From: Synechococcus sp. GreenBA-s
Lineage (GTDB): Bacteria; Cyanobacteriota; Cyanobacteriia; PCC-6307; Cyanobiaceae
Direction: 5' to 3'
DNA length: 64,000 bases
Assembly (NCBI RefSeq): GCF_024345855.1
Contig: NZ_JAGQBX010000001.1
Coordinates: forward strand, 62,001-126,000
Shown piece by piece: positions 52,940-62,014 of this stretch. How positions within the stretch are numbered: position 1 is the first letter of the stretch; each line of letters begins with the position of its first letter. The position numbers and the translations under genes were made by a program. The notes under the pieces are model-generated. The model ran no database searches, was not told the DNA's origin, and was given only the letters and a program-made list of their open reading frames with translations.

Positions 52940-53386
52940 TCAGCCCAGGGAGGTGAGGTCGATGCGCTTGCGAACCCCATCAGGCAGATTGCGGGAGATG
53001 GGGCAGAGCTTCATGCGTTCCTGCATGTAGGCGATGGCGTCGGCATCGGCGAGGCGCCGTTCCTGCTCGGAGGCGACGGCATCAAGGCGGATGCGGAAGT
53101 CACCTTCCACGCTGCCCACAATCCAGTCGCTGCTGGTGGTGACGAGGAAGTCGGCCTCCACCTGCTGCAGCGGAATGGCCTTCTCCCTGGCATTGGCCAC
53201 CAGATAGACGTGCTGGCAGAGCAGCAACGAGATCAGGTAGATCCGGAACCCCGGCATGGTGAGGCTGAGCTGCTGGGGTTCCCACTCGCCGGAGTCGCCC
53301 AGGAACTCCACCACAAGATCCTGAGTGGCCCGATCTGGAGCGGCGTGGCTGCTGCGCAACCGGAACTGGAAAGTGCGTTCATTCAT
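52940..53386 (-). CDS. OsmC-like protein
   Basis: From ATG at 53386 the product has 148 residues. [20 protein letters not shown] leads into a beta-rich half, then SLLLCQHVYLVANAREKAIP, QQVEADFLVTTSS and ERMKLCPISRNL. The first Cys and the second Cys stand where OsmC/YhfA proteins have their thiol pair, which removes peroxides or persulfide-type compounds. It overlaps the TauE gene by eight bases, so it is the fourth gene of the persulfide operon. The identification is by motif spacing. Confidence 0.65.
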   Translation of the reverse strand: MNERTFQFRLRSSHAAPDRATQDLVVEFLGDSGEWEPQQLSLTMPGFRIYLISLLLCQHVYLVANAREKAIPLQQVEADFLVTTSSDWIVGSVEGDFRIRLDAVASEQERRLADADAIAYMQERMKLCPISRNLPDGVRKRIDLTSLG

Positions 53387-54263
53387 GGCGCGACGAAAGT
53401 TGCGAAGAGGGAGAGACGGGTCGTGAAGACCAGGATGTGGAGGGCACGACCTGGCGGCTGGCGGCAGCCCTGGAAACGGCGGGCGGCCGGTCATGGCGTC
53501 TCCAGGCCTCGAATCCGGTGAGCAGCGCTGAGCCGATCAACAAGGCCGAGAAACCTTGGCGAAGCCGCACCTCCGGCAGGTGAGGCGCAAGACGCTGGCC
53601 GACCACCGCCCCCAGGAAGCCACCACCCACCAGAGGAAGCAGGAGCGGCAGGTGGGCCGTGGGCCAGTGGCCCAGAGCGGCAAGGGCCACCAGGGAATTG
53701 GTGGCGATCAGCAGCAGGCTCGTGCCGCTGGCGAGCTGCATCGGCAGGCCAGCCAGAAGAACGAGGGCCGGCACGATCGCAAAACCGCCGCCCACCCCAG
53801 CGACGCCGGTGAGCAGGCCGACCAGCACGCCCTGGCTGGCCAGCGCCACGGGGGAGCCTGCTGGGCGTCGGTGATTGGGGGGGTGCTCCATTGCACCCCG
53901 GCGATTGAGCAGCCAGGACGCAAGCAAAGCCGCTGCCGTGAAGAGTCCCAGCTGCATCGCCTCCGGGATCAGACCGGCCTTCACCAGGGAGCCGCCAATC
54001 CAGCTGCCGGCGAGGGCCGGCAACCCCAGCACCAGGGCGGGTTGGATCGCGACCTGCCGGCGGCGGATGTAGGGACCGACATTGCCGAGGGCCAGCAGGG
54101 TGACGACCAGCAGCGAGAGCGGAACTGCGGCCTTGATGGGCAAGGCCGCACCGCTCACCAGCAGGGGCAACAGCAGGATCGAGCCGCCGGCCCCGAGCAC
54201 GGCGAGCAGAAAGCCGATCAAGGCGCCGCCCGCCACGAGCAGCGCCATGGTCGCCGTGATCAT
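53379..54263 (-). CDS. TauE/SafE-family sulfite exporter-like protein
   Basis: From ATG at 54263 the product has 294 residues, with eight or nine hydrophobic segments. The two loops are [20 protein letters not shown] and [20 protein letters not shown]. The C-terminal 25 residues are hydrophilic and Ser-rich. It overlaps the rhodanese gene by four bases and the OsmC-like gene by eight. In this operon it probably exports sulfite formed by persulfide oxidation. Confidence 0.85.
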   Translation of the reverse strand: MITATMALLVAGGALIGFLLAVLGAGGSILLLPLLVSGAALPIKAAVPLSLLVVTLLALGNVGPYIRRRQVAIQPALVLGLPALAGSWIGGSLVKAGLIPEAMQLGLFTAAALLASWLLNRRGAMEHPPNHRRPAGSPVALASQGVLVGLLTGVAGVGGGFAIVPALVLLAGLPMQLASGTSLLLIATNSLVALAALGHWPTAHLPLLLPLVGGGFLGAVVGQRLAPHLPEVRLRQGFSALLIGSALLTGFEAWRRHDRPPAVSRAAASRQVVPSTSWSSRPVSPSSQLSSRHE

Positions 54264-54814
54264 TTCCGTTGTGATCCCATCGCCACCTTGTTCCAGGGCA
54301 TGGCGGCCAGCAGCCTGGCCATGCCGCAGAAGCCGCTGATGCCCGCGAAGGTGAGTCCGGCGCCCACGAAGCCACTCAGCCAGATCCAACCCGGGGCCAC
54401 CGTCTGGCTCAGGATCACCCCCAGCAGCACCAGGCTGCCGGCCGCGATCTGCACCTGACGCATCAGGGGAAGGGGTGCCCCCTTGAGCTTTCGCACGTCA
54501 AAACCGGCCTGCTGCCAGGCGGGCAGACCACCCATCAGGTCGGCCACCGGGTGGGGGTGGCCCTGCTGGAGAAGTTGGCTCAAGGCCTTGGTACTGCGGT
54601 TACCGCTCTGACAGACCAGCACCAAGGGGCCGCGGGGCAGATCGGCCTTGGTGATGCGTGAGAGCGGCACGTTGAGGCTGCCGGTGATGTGGCCTGTGGC
54701 GTATTCCATCGGTTCGCGCACATCAATCACGGTGACATCGCGGGCCGCCAGCTGGTCGGCCAGGTCGTGGGCATTGATGCGGGTGGTGGCAGGCATCGAG
54801 GCGGTGGTTGTCAT
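54260..54814 (-). CDS. YgaP-like rhodanese with DUF2892 membrane hairpin
   Basis: From ATG at 54814 the product has 184 residues. The rhodanese domain has TVIDVREPMEYATGHITGSL and the active-site loop LVLVCQSGNRSTKAL with its Cys. The C-terminus has two hydrophobic segments typical of DUF2892: IAAGSLVLLGVILSQTVAPG and WLSGFVGAGLTFAGISGFCG. This is the layout of YgaP, an inner membrane sulfurtransferase. It is the second gene in the persulfide operon. Confidence 0.88.
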   Translation of the reverse strand: MTTTASMPATTRINAHDLADQLAARDVTVIDVREPMEYATGHITGSLNVPLSRITKADLPRGPLVLVCQSGNRSTKALSQLLQQGHPHPVADLMGGLPAWQQAGFDVRKLKGAPLPLMRQVQIAAGSLVLLGVILSQTVAPGWIWLSGFVGAGLTFAGISGFCGMARLLAAMPWNKVAMGSQRK

Positions 54815-54875
54815 GGTTGGGGGAGAGAAGATCTGAGGAAAGGCGAACTTGAGATGTCGATCGGAACTGGAAGCC

Positions 54876-56027
54876 TCAGGCCGGGGTAACGCCCTCAAGC
54901 GGGTAGCCCTCAGCAGCCCAGCGGCTCAGGCCGCCCCGCAGGTTGGCCACCTGGGCCCTGCCCGCTTTGAGCAGCTGCTGGGTGGCCAGGGCGGAGCGGC
55001 TGCCGGAGTGGCAGACCACCACCACGGGCCTGTCGGCTGGTATCTGGGCCGATTGGGCTTCCAGCTCCGGCAGGGGGATCAACAGGCTGCCGGCCACTCG
55101 CCCGTCGGGTCCGTTGAATTCCTCGGCGGAGCGCACGTCGAGCACGGTGACCTCGCCCTGATGGGCAACCACCCAGGCGGGGGTCAGTTCAGGTAGGCCG
55201 GCATAGCTGCGGGCCAGGGGCGCCCAGGCAGGAGCGGTGGCCGCCTCGCGGGGCTTGCCGGAGCGCATGTTGCCCGGAAGGGCCTCGGCGATCTTGTGGG
55301 GATGGGGGAGCTTCATGTTCTCCATATGGCCCACGAAATCCCGCTCGCTGGCGTCGCCGCCGAGGCGGGCGTTGAAGGCCTTCTCCTCGGCCACGGAGGT
55401 GACGCTCCGGCCGGTGTAGTCGTGGCCGGGATAGAGCAGGCAGGACTCCGGCAGCGTCAGCAGTTGCTCGGTGATGGAGTTCCAGAGGGTGTGAGCGTTG
55501 CCCTGCTGGAAGTCGCAGCGGCCGCAGCCGCGAACCAGCAGCGCATCGCCGGTGAAGGCCATCGACTGGTCATCGAGCACGAAGCTGATGCAGCCATCGG
55601 TATGACCCGGGGTGGCACGCACCTCCAGAGCGCGGCTGCCGAAGTCGATGCGATCCCCATGGGCCAGGGGCCGGGTGACGTTCTCGGCACGGGCGGCGGC
55701 GGCCAGGCTGATGGCACAGCCGGTGGCCTCGTGCATCAGCCAGCTCCCCGTCACGTGGTCGGCATGGGCATGGGTGTCGATCGAGGCCACCAGATCGATG
55801 CCCAGTTCACGGATCAAGGCGAGATCGCGGCCATGCTGCTCGTAGACCGTGTCGATGATCACCCCCTTGCAGCTGGGCACATCAGCCAGCAGATACGTGA
55901 AGGTGCCGGTGTCGGCGTCGAACAGCTGGCGGAAGAGCAGGGAGCCACCGCCGGCGGCGGCGGCGAGGGAAAGGGAGGGTGCGGGAGCGACGGCCACGGG
56001 TGATCGATCACGAACTTGTATGAGCAT
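54876..56027 (-). CDS. Persulfide dioxygenase (ETHE1-like) fused to rhodanese
   Basis: From ATG at 56027 the product has 383 residues. The N-terminal metallo-beta-lactamase domain has HAHADH (86-91), ATPGHTDGCISF, GDALLVRGCGRCDFQQG and LLYPGHDYTG. These are the iron-binding and family motifs of ETHE1-type persulfide dioxygenases. The C-terminal rhodanese has TVLDVRSAEEFNGPDGRV and VVVVCHSGSRSAL with the catalytic Cys. Such fusions turn glutathione persulfide into sulfite and thiosulfate. It is the first gene of the operon and divergent from the ArsR-type regulator. Confidence 0.9.
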   Translation of the reverse strand: MLIQVRDRSPVAVAPAPSLSLAAAAGGGSLLFRQLFDADTGTFTYLLADVPSCKGVIIDTVYEQHGRDLALIRELGIDLVASIDTHAHADHVTGSWLMHEATGCAISLAAAARAENVTRPLAHGDRIDFGSRALEVRATPGHTDGCISFVLDDQSMAFTGDALLVRGCGRCDFQQGNAHTLWNSITEQLLTLPESCLLYPGHDYTGRSVTSVAEEKAFNARLGGDASERDFVGHMENMKLPHPHKIAEALPGNMRSGKPREAATAPAWAPLARSYAGLPELTPAWVVAHQGEVTVLDVRSAEEFNGPDGRVAGSLLIPLPELEAQSAQIPADRPVVVVCHSGSRSALATQQLLKAGRAQVANLRGGLSRWAAEGYPLEGVTPA

Positions 56028-56136
56028 AGCCGCATTATGGGCATTAAAGCGATCTCGGTTGTCCGGGTCGCTGCGCGCCCCAGGCCCCCGCCATGCGCGC
56101 TTCGTGCATAATGCGTGTATCGACATAAGCTCGTCC

Positions 56137-56484
56137 ATGCGCCGGACCCCGCCCCCGTCACTGCCCAGTCCCCAGCTGCTCGATGAACTCAGCGCCTTCT
56201 TCCGCCTGCTGAGCGAGCCGGCCCGCCTGCAGTTGCTCTGTCAGCTCAAGCATGGCGGCGCCATGGATGTGGCCTCCCTGATCGAGGCCACCGGATTCAG
56301 CCAGTCCCACATCAGCCGCCAGCTGGGCCAGCTGCAGCGGGCGGGGCTGGTGAGCTGTGAGCGGGACGGCACACGGCTGATCTATGCGGTGGCCGACCCC
56401 CTGGTGGAGGACCTCTGCAACCTGGTGCAACGTCAGCTCAAGCAGCGGCTTGAGGACCAGCTGCGGCAGTTGCAGGGCGTCTGA
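56137..56484 (+). CDS. ArsR-type (BigR/SqrR-like) sulfide-responsive repressor
   Basis: From ATG at 56137 the product has 115 residues. FRLLSEPARLQLLCQLK and LIEATGFSQSHISRQLGQLQ followed by RAGLVSCERDGTRLIYAV form the winged helix of ArsR proteins. Cys35 (second helix) and Cys94 (last helix) stand at positions similar to the persulfide-sensing pair of SqrR/BigR. Cys74 is extra. It is divergent from the persulfide dioxygenase operon and convergent with the SQR gene. Control by persulfide is inferred from context. Confidence 0.8.
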   Translation: MRRTPPPSLPSPQLLDELSAFFRLLSEPARLQLLCQLKHGGAMDVASLIEATGFSQSHISRQLGQLQRAGLVSCERDGTRLIYAVADPLVEDLCNLVQRQLKQRLEDQLRQLQGV

Positions 56485-56505
56485 GCTTGTGGTCTCTAGG
56501 CCTGC

Positions 56506-57801
56506 TCAGCTTTCCTTCCGCGCCAGCCCCAACGCACGCACCAGCGGCTTGAACGGCTTGAGGAAGCGGCTTTCATGCAGGCGGCCCTTCAGCACCCGGT
56601 GCCAGTAGACCCACGGGAACACCCGTGTTTCCACCAGAAACATGCTCCAACGCTCCTGGGTGGGATCCACCAGGAAAGAGCTCACTGGCTGCAGGTCGTA
56701 GTCGAACTCGGCCATCACCACGCTGTGGAAGCTGGTGATCAGCGGGCAGGCGGTGTAGCCGTCGTAGTTGGCCGCAAGCGGGCGTCCATCGAGCTGAGCC
56801 AGCAGGTTGGCCACCAGCACCGGCGCCTGACCCCGGATGGCGGCCAGGCTTTTCGAAGTGGGCAGGGAGCTCACATCGCCGAGGGCGAACACATCGGCAA
56901 AGCGCTTGTGCTGGCAGGTGTCCTTGTTCACCTCCACCCAGCCGCCCGGCCCTTCGATCGCCAGGGGGCTGTGGGCCACCACGTCCGGCGCCGCCATCGC
57001 TGGCACCACATGCAGCAGGTCGAAGCGGATCTCCTCCCGAAAGGGTTCCCGGCCTTCCTCCCGCACGTCGAACACCGCCACCTGCTCCTCGGGGCGCACC
57101 TCGATCAGGTTGTGGAGCAGCCGGGTTTCGATCCCCCGCCGCGCCGCGACGCGCTCGACGGTGGCGTTGTAAGCCTTGACCGGATAGAGCTGCGCCAGGG
57201 CGGTGCAGAAGATCACGTGCGTGTTCACCCCCACGCCGCTGGTGGCCTGAAAAACGTCGTCGGCCAGGTACATCACCTTCTGGGGGGCGCCACCGCACTT
57301 GATCGGCGTGGCCGGATGGGTGAACAGGGCGGTTCCCCCCTGGAAGCCGCGGATCGTCTCCCAGGTGGTGGCGATGTGGGCGTGGGAATAATTGCTGACG
57401 ATGCCGTGGTGGCCGAGGCCCTCCGGGAGGCCCTTGATGGCGCTCCAATTGAGCTGGAGGCCCATGGCCACCACCAGCACGTCGTAGCTGATGGATTCAC
57501 CGGCTGCGGTGATCACCCGGTGGGCCTCCGGCTCGAACGTTGCCGCGCTGCCTTGGATCCAGGTGGCGCCCGCCGGGATCACGGCGGCCTCGGGGCGGTG
57601 GGTTTCCCCGTAGGGGAGCAGGCCGGCGCCGGCCAGGATCCAGCCCGACTGGTACTCGTGAACGGAGGAGGGCTCCAGGATCGCCACATCCAGCTCCGGC
57701 CGGGCCCGCAGCAACTGGCTGGCGACGGTGAGGCCGCCGGAGCCACCGCCCACGATCAACACCTGGTGATGGCCGTGGCCTATGGAGCCTGGTTCGGCCA
57801 T
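56506..57801 (-). CDS. sqr: Sulfide:quinone oxidoreductase (type II-like)
   Basis: This 431-residue flavoprotein has VLIVGGGSGGLTVASQLLRA (FAD), LEPSSVHEYQSGWILAG, FTHPATPIKCGGAPQKVMY with an active-site Cys, and VFALGDVSSLPTSKSLAAIR. The C-terminal part, FPWVYWHRVLKG, is the amphipathic membrane-binding region. It oxidises sulfide and passes electrons to quinone. It is tail-to-tail with the ArsR-type gene, leaving 21 bases. A perfect 16-bp palindrome lies about 70 bases upstream. Confidence 0.9.
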   Translation of the reverse strand: MAEPGSIGHGHHQVLIVGGGSGGLTVASQLLRARPELDVAILEPSSVHEYQSGWILAGAGLLPYGETHRPEAAVIPAGATWIQGSAATFEPEAHRVITAAGESISYDVLVVAMGLQLNWSAIKGLPEGLGHHGIVSNYSHAHIATTWETIRGFQGGTALFTHPATPIKCGGAPQKVMYLADDVFQATSGVGVNTHVIFCTALAQLYPVKAYNATVERVAARRGIETRLLHNLIEVRPEEQVAVFDVREEGREPFREEIRFDLLHVVPAMAAPDVVAHSPLAIEGPGGWVEVNKDTCQHKRFADVFALGDVSSLPTSKSLAAIRGQAPVLVANLLAQLDGRPLAANYDGYTACPLITSFHSVVMAEFDYDLQPVSSFLVDPTQERWSMFLVETRVFPWVYWHRVLKGRLHESRFLKPFKPLVRALGLARKES

Positions 57802-57870
57802 CGGTCACCTCTGAGCCACCTTTGTTCTAGACAGGCCATCGCGAAACGGTGGCATTCCATACATAAGTTC

Positions 57871-57886
57871 ATGCGTGAGCACGCAT
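57871..57886. promoter_or_regulatory. Palindrome between SQR and KirBac genes
   Basis: The perfect inverted repeat ATGCGTGAGCACGCAT has a centre of AG. It sits 70 bases upstream of the leftward SQR start and 40 bases upstream of the rightward channel gene. ATGCGTG is also present at 56111-56117 in the arsR promoter. It is a candidate operator for the ArsR-type regulator. Confidence 0.5.
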
Positions 57887-57925
57887 AAGAGGATAGAGTG
57901 TGCCGATGACCCGAGGGATCGGCCG

Positions 57926-58852
57926 ATGGCGCCATGGCAACAGTCTTCAGCCCAGGGCGCCCCAGCACCTTCGGTGCGGCTCCAGAAGCATGGAGGCATC
58001 TTCACATCGGTGAATCCAGCCGACTGGATCCGCCACTGGCGCTATCCCAATCACCTGATGCTGGCCGTGCCGTGGCCAGTCTTCTTTGCGTTGATCGCCG
58101 TGGGATACCTGCTTCTCCACCTGATGTTCGCGAGCCTTTACTGGCTTGATGCCCATGGGATCTCGGGGGTGGCAGGCCCTGCAACCAGTTTCATGGAAGC
58201 GTTCTTCTTCAGTGTGCACACCCTGGGGGCGATCGGCTATGGAGCGCTCTATCCCAGCACTCTCTTCACGAATCTGGTTGTCACTCTCGAGTCATTGGTG
58301 GGGTTGATTCTAATTGCGCTGATCACAGGATCGACCTTCAGCCGCTTCTCCAAGTCCAAAGCGCGGATCCTGTTCTCGGATGTGGCCACGGTACATTCCT
58401 ACAACGAACTGTCCACCTTGATGTTCCGCGTGGCCAATGAACGGCGCAAGACCATCCTTGATGCTGGGATTCGGGCTTATCTCGCCATCGATGAGTGCAC
58501 TTCGGAAGGGCAACGGATGCGACGTCTGCACCCGATGACGTTGAACCGCGATTGCTCGCCCCTTTTTCTGCTCACCTGGACGGTGATGCATTCGATCGAT
58601 CAGCACAGCCCCTTGTATGGACGTACTCCCCAGGAGCTGACCACAAGCCAAGCCGACATCGTGGTTTCGTTCAGTGGCATTGACGAAATCCTGGACCGGC
58701 CGATCCATGCCCATCACAACTACCCCCTTTCCCAGGTGTTGTTTGGTCATGGTTTCGTGGACATGATGCAGGAGGAGGATGGCGAGGGCCAGCGCTTCGA
58801 CTTCGCCAATTTCAACCGGACCTATAGCTGCCCATCCGTTGAGCCGTCCTGA
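57926..58852 (+). CDS. KirBac-like inward rectifier potassium channel
   Basis: From ATG at 57926 the product has 308 residues. It has two transmembrane segments (VPWPVFFALIAVGYLLLHLM and LVGLILIALITGSTFSRF), a pore helix, and the filter AIGYG at residues 102-106 in SVHTLGAIGYGALYP. The cytoplasmic beta-rich Kir domain runs from about 160 on: KARILFSDVATV, MTLNRDCSPLFLLTWTVMHS and VVSFSGIDEIL. Most KirBac channels have Thr at the first filter position; here it is Ala. It is divergent from SQR. Confidence 0.85.
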   Translation: MAPWQQSSAQGAPAPSVRLQKHGGIFTSVNPADWIRHWRYPNHLMLAVPWPVFFALIAVGYLLLHLMFASLYWLDAHGISGVAGPATSFMEAFFFSVHTLGAIGYGALYPSTLFTNLVVTLESLVGLILIALITGSTFSRFSKSKARILFSDVATVHSYNELSTLMFRVANERRKTILDAGIRAYLAIDECTSEGQRMRRLHPMTLNRDCSPLFLLTWTVMHSIDQHSPLYGRTPQELTTSQADIVVSFSGIDEILDRPIHAHHNYPLSQVLFGHGFVDMMQEEDGEGQRFDFANFNRTYSCPSVEPS

Positions 58853-58882
58853 CCAGCTGAAGCCAGCTTCCTGACGCTCAGC

Positions 58883-59431
58883 TCAGCTCCACCAGGGCTT
58901 CTCGCCGGTGCGGGGATCGCTCTCGCTCCAGGTGCTGAGCAGCACCCGTTCGCCCTGAACCGCCACATGGGCCAGGGCCAGGGGCAGCGGGGCGGGACCG
59001 CGGACCACGGCCCCCTCCGGGTCGTACTGGCTTCCGTGGCAGGGGCAGATGAACTTGTTTTCGCCGCTGTTCCAGGGGACCACGCAACCCAGATGGGTGC
59101 AGATGGCATTGAGGCCGATGGCGCCGATAGCGCCCTCCCCTTCCACGATCAGATAGGTGGGATCGCCCTTGAGACCCTGCACCAGGCTGCGGTCGCCTTC
59201 CGGGTGGTTGGCCAGCCAGCCGCTGGCCGCGATCGGATTGCCGAGTTCGTCCAGGGCAAGGGCACCACCCGATGAGCCAGCCTCCCGGGGAGGGATGAAG
59301 TAGCGCACCACCGGGTAGAGGGCGCCGAGCGCCACCCCGGTGACGGCACCGAAGGTGAGCAGGTTCATGAACTGACGACGTCCCAGGCTGGGGACCTCGT
59401 CACTGGACGGTCGTGCGTGAACGAGGGTCAT
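58883..59431 (-). CDS. petC: Cytochrome b6f Rieske iron-sulfur protein
   Basis: This 182-residue protein has an N-terminal membrane anchor ([20 protein letters not shown] then [11 protein letters not shown]), and the cluster-binding motifs [10 protein letters not shown] and [12 protein letters not shown]. Their order, the length and the GPAPLPLAL segment match plastoquinol-plastocyanin reductase PetC. It is in an operon-like group with the DUF3365 and DUF4079 genes. Cyanobacteria often have several petC copies, so this may be an alternative subunit. Confidence 0.9.
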   Translation of the reverse strand: MTLVHARPSSDEVPSLGRRQFMNLLTFGAVTGVALGALYPVVRYFIPPREAGSSGGALALDELGNPIAASGWLANHPEGDRSLVQGLKGDPTYLIVEGEGAIGAIGLNAICTHLGCVVPWNSGENKFICPCHGSQYDPEGAVVRGPAPLPLALAHVAVQGERVLLSTWSESDPRTGEKPWWS

Positions 59432-59501
59432 GTCTTTGGGCCGCCGGATCGGTTTATGACGAGATGCTCATACTGTAGATCCATCTTTGCGTTGGCGTGG
59501 C

Positions 59502-60146
59502 TCAGCCCGCGGCGGCGGCGAGAGCCGCCTGAACCTCCGGCAGGTGCACGGCATACATGCCGCGCAGCTCACCAACGGCCAGGTCGAACGCCTTGTCGTC
59601 GGGGTAGTTGTCTTTGATGAACGCCGGCCGACTGGCCTTGGTGCCGTGGCAGGCCAGGCAGCTCGGCTCGACGTTGATGCGGCGGTAGTAGTTCAGGCCG
59701 GCGCCCTGTTCCGCCACGGCCGGCTCCCAGAGCCCGTTGATCTCAGGGTGTCGGCTGAACAAATCGATCACCTCGCGCTCCTGGGTGTTGGCGGGGGCAT
59801 GGTCGGGGTTGCGGTACTTGCTGGCCACCTGGCGCACCTGCCAGCCGTTCTCCTTGCCGATGGCGATGGCCCGCATGCCCACCGGTTTGCACACCTCCTT
59901 CATCGTTTCGATGGTGGGCTCCTCGGTGCGGCCCTCGAGGGTGGAGGCCAGGGAGATGCGCATCTGATCGAGCTGCTCCATCGCCACGACGGCCTTGGAG
60001 AGTGCTGCCGAATCGACCGGCGGCGAGGCCTCTGCTGCCAGGGCGGTGCTCGGCCGGGCTGTCAACAGCCCAACGCCGACCAGCATCAGCAGCAGGGTGG
60101 AGAGGGCCAGCCGTGTCAGCCGCTGGAGAGAAGTGGTGAACGTCAT
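59502..60146 (-). CDS. DUF3365 (Tll0287-like) c-type heme protein
   Basis: From ATG at 60146 the product has 214 residues. A signal peptide (ALSTLLLMLVGVGLLTARPS) precedes a helical PAS-like domain. Near the C-terminus is CLACHGTKASRP, a CxxCH heme c site. The spacing KYRNPDHAPANTQEREVIDL fits the DUF3365 family, whose member Tll0287 binds heme and may be a redox sensor. It is located outside the cytoplasm. It is four bases after the DUF4079 gene and 70 bases before petC. Confidence 0.85.
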   Translation of the reverse strand: MTFTTSLQRLTRLALSTLLLMLVGVGLLTARPSTALAAEASPPVDSAALSKAVVAMEQLDQMRISLASTLEGRTEEPTIETMKEVCKPVGMRAIAIGKENGWQVRQVASKYRNPDHAPANTQEREVIDLFSRHPEINGLWEPAVAEQGAGLNYYRRINVEPSCLACHGTKASRPAFIKDNYPDDKAFDLAVGELRGMYAVHLPEVQAALAAAAG

Positions 60147-60150
60147 CGGA

Positions 60151-60621
60151 TCAGGTGCCAAGGGACGTTGGTGATGCCGCTGAACTCAGCAGTTTCTGGA
60201 CGATGGCGATGCCGCTGATGGCCTGCCAGCCGAACAGCAGCAGCACTCCCCCATTGATGGCCACATGCAGGCCCCGGGCCCAGTCCTTGCCCTTCTGGAG
60301 GGAAGGGCCCAGGGAGGCCGTGGCGATCACCAGCACGGCAACCGCCAGACCAACAAACAGATGCGGACCGATGATCAGCTTGCCGTTCTTGAGGAAGGTG
60401 GCAGCCAGCCCACCGGCGGCGCCCAGCAGGGTGAGGCCCAGGATCACCGCACCGAGTTGGGCGTGACGCTGGCCGTAGTGCAGGGGAACCAGCGCCTTGC
60501 GTTCCTCGGCGCTCACCTTTCGGATCAAGCTGGCCTTGAAGCCCAGGTAGCCCGAGTAGAGCATCAGGCTCAGCAGCACCCACATCAGCAGCGGGTGGAC
60601 GAAATTCAGGGCAAAGGGCAT
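60151..60621 (-). CDS. DUF4079 membrane protein, possible b-type heme
   Basis: From ATG at 60621 the product has 156 residues, with four membrane segments: FVHPLLMWVLLSLMLYSGYL, LGAVILGLTLLGAAGGLAAT, LFVGLAVAVLVIATASLG and LHVAINGGVLLLFGWQ. Conserved His residues (NFVHPLL, HYGQRHAQ, GPHLFV and GLHVAI) could bind two hemes as in cytochrome b561. It is the first gene of the DUF4079-DUF3365-petC group. Confidence 0.75.
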   Translation of the reverse strand: MPFALNFVHPLLMWVLLSLMLYSGYLGFKASLIRKVSAEERKALVPLHYGQRHAQLGAVILGLTLLGAAGGLAATFLKNGKLIIGPHLFVGLAVAVLVIATASLGPSLQKGKDWARGLHVAINGGVLLLFGWQAISGIAIVQKLLSSAASPTSLGT

Positions 60622-60803
60622 GGTGCCTGGGCAAGGGATAGGGATCCGCACAGGCGGCATCAAACTGAGCGTGACCAGGAATCCCAACCGCGATCCGGAA
60701 GGGTTTCTGGAGATCGAAAAGGGCCCAGATCACTCCAGACCCCAGATTTTCTGCTCAGTCCATGGAGCGAAGCAGGATCGACTGGGTGAGATTCAAAGTC
60801 CCA

Positions 60804-61883
60804 CTAACCGATCGCCGGCGCGGTGAGCGCCACAGGGGTGCTGGCGGCCGCCGCCAGATCAAGCGGGAAGTTATGGACGTTGCGCTCGTGCATGGCTTCG
60901 ATGCCGAGGCCGCCGCGGTTGAGCACATCGGCCCAGGTGTTGATCACGCGCCCCTGGTGATCCACCACCGAGTGGTTGAAGTTGAGGCCGTTCAGGTTGA
61001 AGGAGAAGCTGGCCACCGCCAGGGAGGCGAACCAGATCCCCACCACGGGCCAGGCGGCCAGGAAGAAGTGGAGGCTGCGGCTGTTGTTGAAGGAGGCGTA
61101 CTGGAAGATCAGGCGACCGAAATAGCCGTGGGCGGCGACGATGTTGTAGGTCTCCTCCTCCTGGCCGAACTTGTATCCCTTGTTCAGGGATTCGGTTTCC
61201 GTGGATTCCCGCACCAGCGAACTGGTGACAAGGGAACCGTGCATGGCGGCGAACAGGGCGCCGCCGAACACACCGGCCACGCCGAGCATGTGGAAGGGGT
61301 GCATCAGCACGTTGTGCTCTGCCTGCAGCACCAGCATGAAGTTGAAGGTGCCGGAGATGCCCAAGGGCATGCCGTCGGAGAAGGAGCCCTGACCGATTGA
61401 GTAGATCAGCAGCACGGCGGTGGCGGCAGCCACCGGAGCGGAATAGGCCACGGCAATCCAGGGGCGCATCCCCAGGCGGTAACTCAGTTCCCATTCACGA
61501 CCCATCCAGCAGAAGATACCGATCAGGAAGTGGAAGATGATCAGCTGGTAGGGGCCCCCGTTGTAGAGCCACTCGTCGAGGCTGGAAGCAGCCCAGATCG
61601 GGTAGAGGTGCAGACCGATGGCGTTGGAGCTGGGCACCACCGCAGCGGTGATGATGTTGTTGCCGTAGAGCAGGCCGCCTGAGACGGGCTCGCGGATCCC
61701 GTCGATGTCGACGGGCGGGGCGCCGATGAAGGCGATCACGAAACAGCAGGTGGCCACCAGTAGGGTGGGGATCATCAGCACACCGAACCAGCCCACGTAG
61801 AGGCGGTTGTCGGTGCTGGTTACCCAGTCCTTGAAGCTGTTCCATGGGTGGCCCCAGGAACGCTTGAGGATGGTTGTCGTCAT
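60804..61883 (-). CDS. psbA: Photosystem II D1 protein, D1' (low-oxygen) form
   Basis: From ATG at 61883 the product has 359 residues and the whole D1 fold. Asp170, Glu189, His332, Glu333, His337, Asp342 and the Ala344 cleavage site are present, as are His198 and Ser264. Glu130 is present. Ala80, Leu158 and Ala286 are the three changes that define D1', the form made by psbA genes induced under low oxygen. Other unusual residues are Ala98, Trp126, Ser162 and Leu186. The gene is alone, 180 bases upstream of the DUF4079 operon and divergent from DUF3122 copy 2. The D1' identity is clear; the induction condition is inferred. Confidence 0.95.
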   Translation of the reverse strand: MTTTILKRSWGHPWNSFKDWVTSTDNRLYVGWFGVLMIPTLLVATCCFVIAFIGAPPVDIDGIREPVSGGLLYGNNIITAAVVPSSNAIGLHLYPIWAASSLDEWLYNGGPYQLIIFHFLIGIFCWMGREWELSYRLGMRPWIAVAYSAPVAAATAVLLIYSIGQGSFSDGMPLGISGTFNFMLVLQAEHNVLMHPFHMLGVAGVFGGALFAAMHGSLVTSSLVRESTETESLNKGYKFGQEEETYNIVAAHGYFGRLIFQYASFNNSRSLHFFLAAWPVVGIWFASLAVASFSFNLNGLNFNHSVVDHQGRVINTWADVLNRGGLGIEAMHERNVHNFPLDLAAAASTPVALTAPAIG

Positions 61884-62014
61884 GGCTAGGAATGAAGACG
61901 GGGCTGGGGAGAGCTGCGAAGGCGAGGGGGCCCCTCGTTGTGGACGACCTGACGAGCGCCGACTCTTCCCAATAAAACAGTAGCGTTGAAGCCTTCTATG
62001 ATGCGAGAGGCGGT

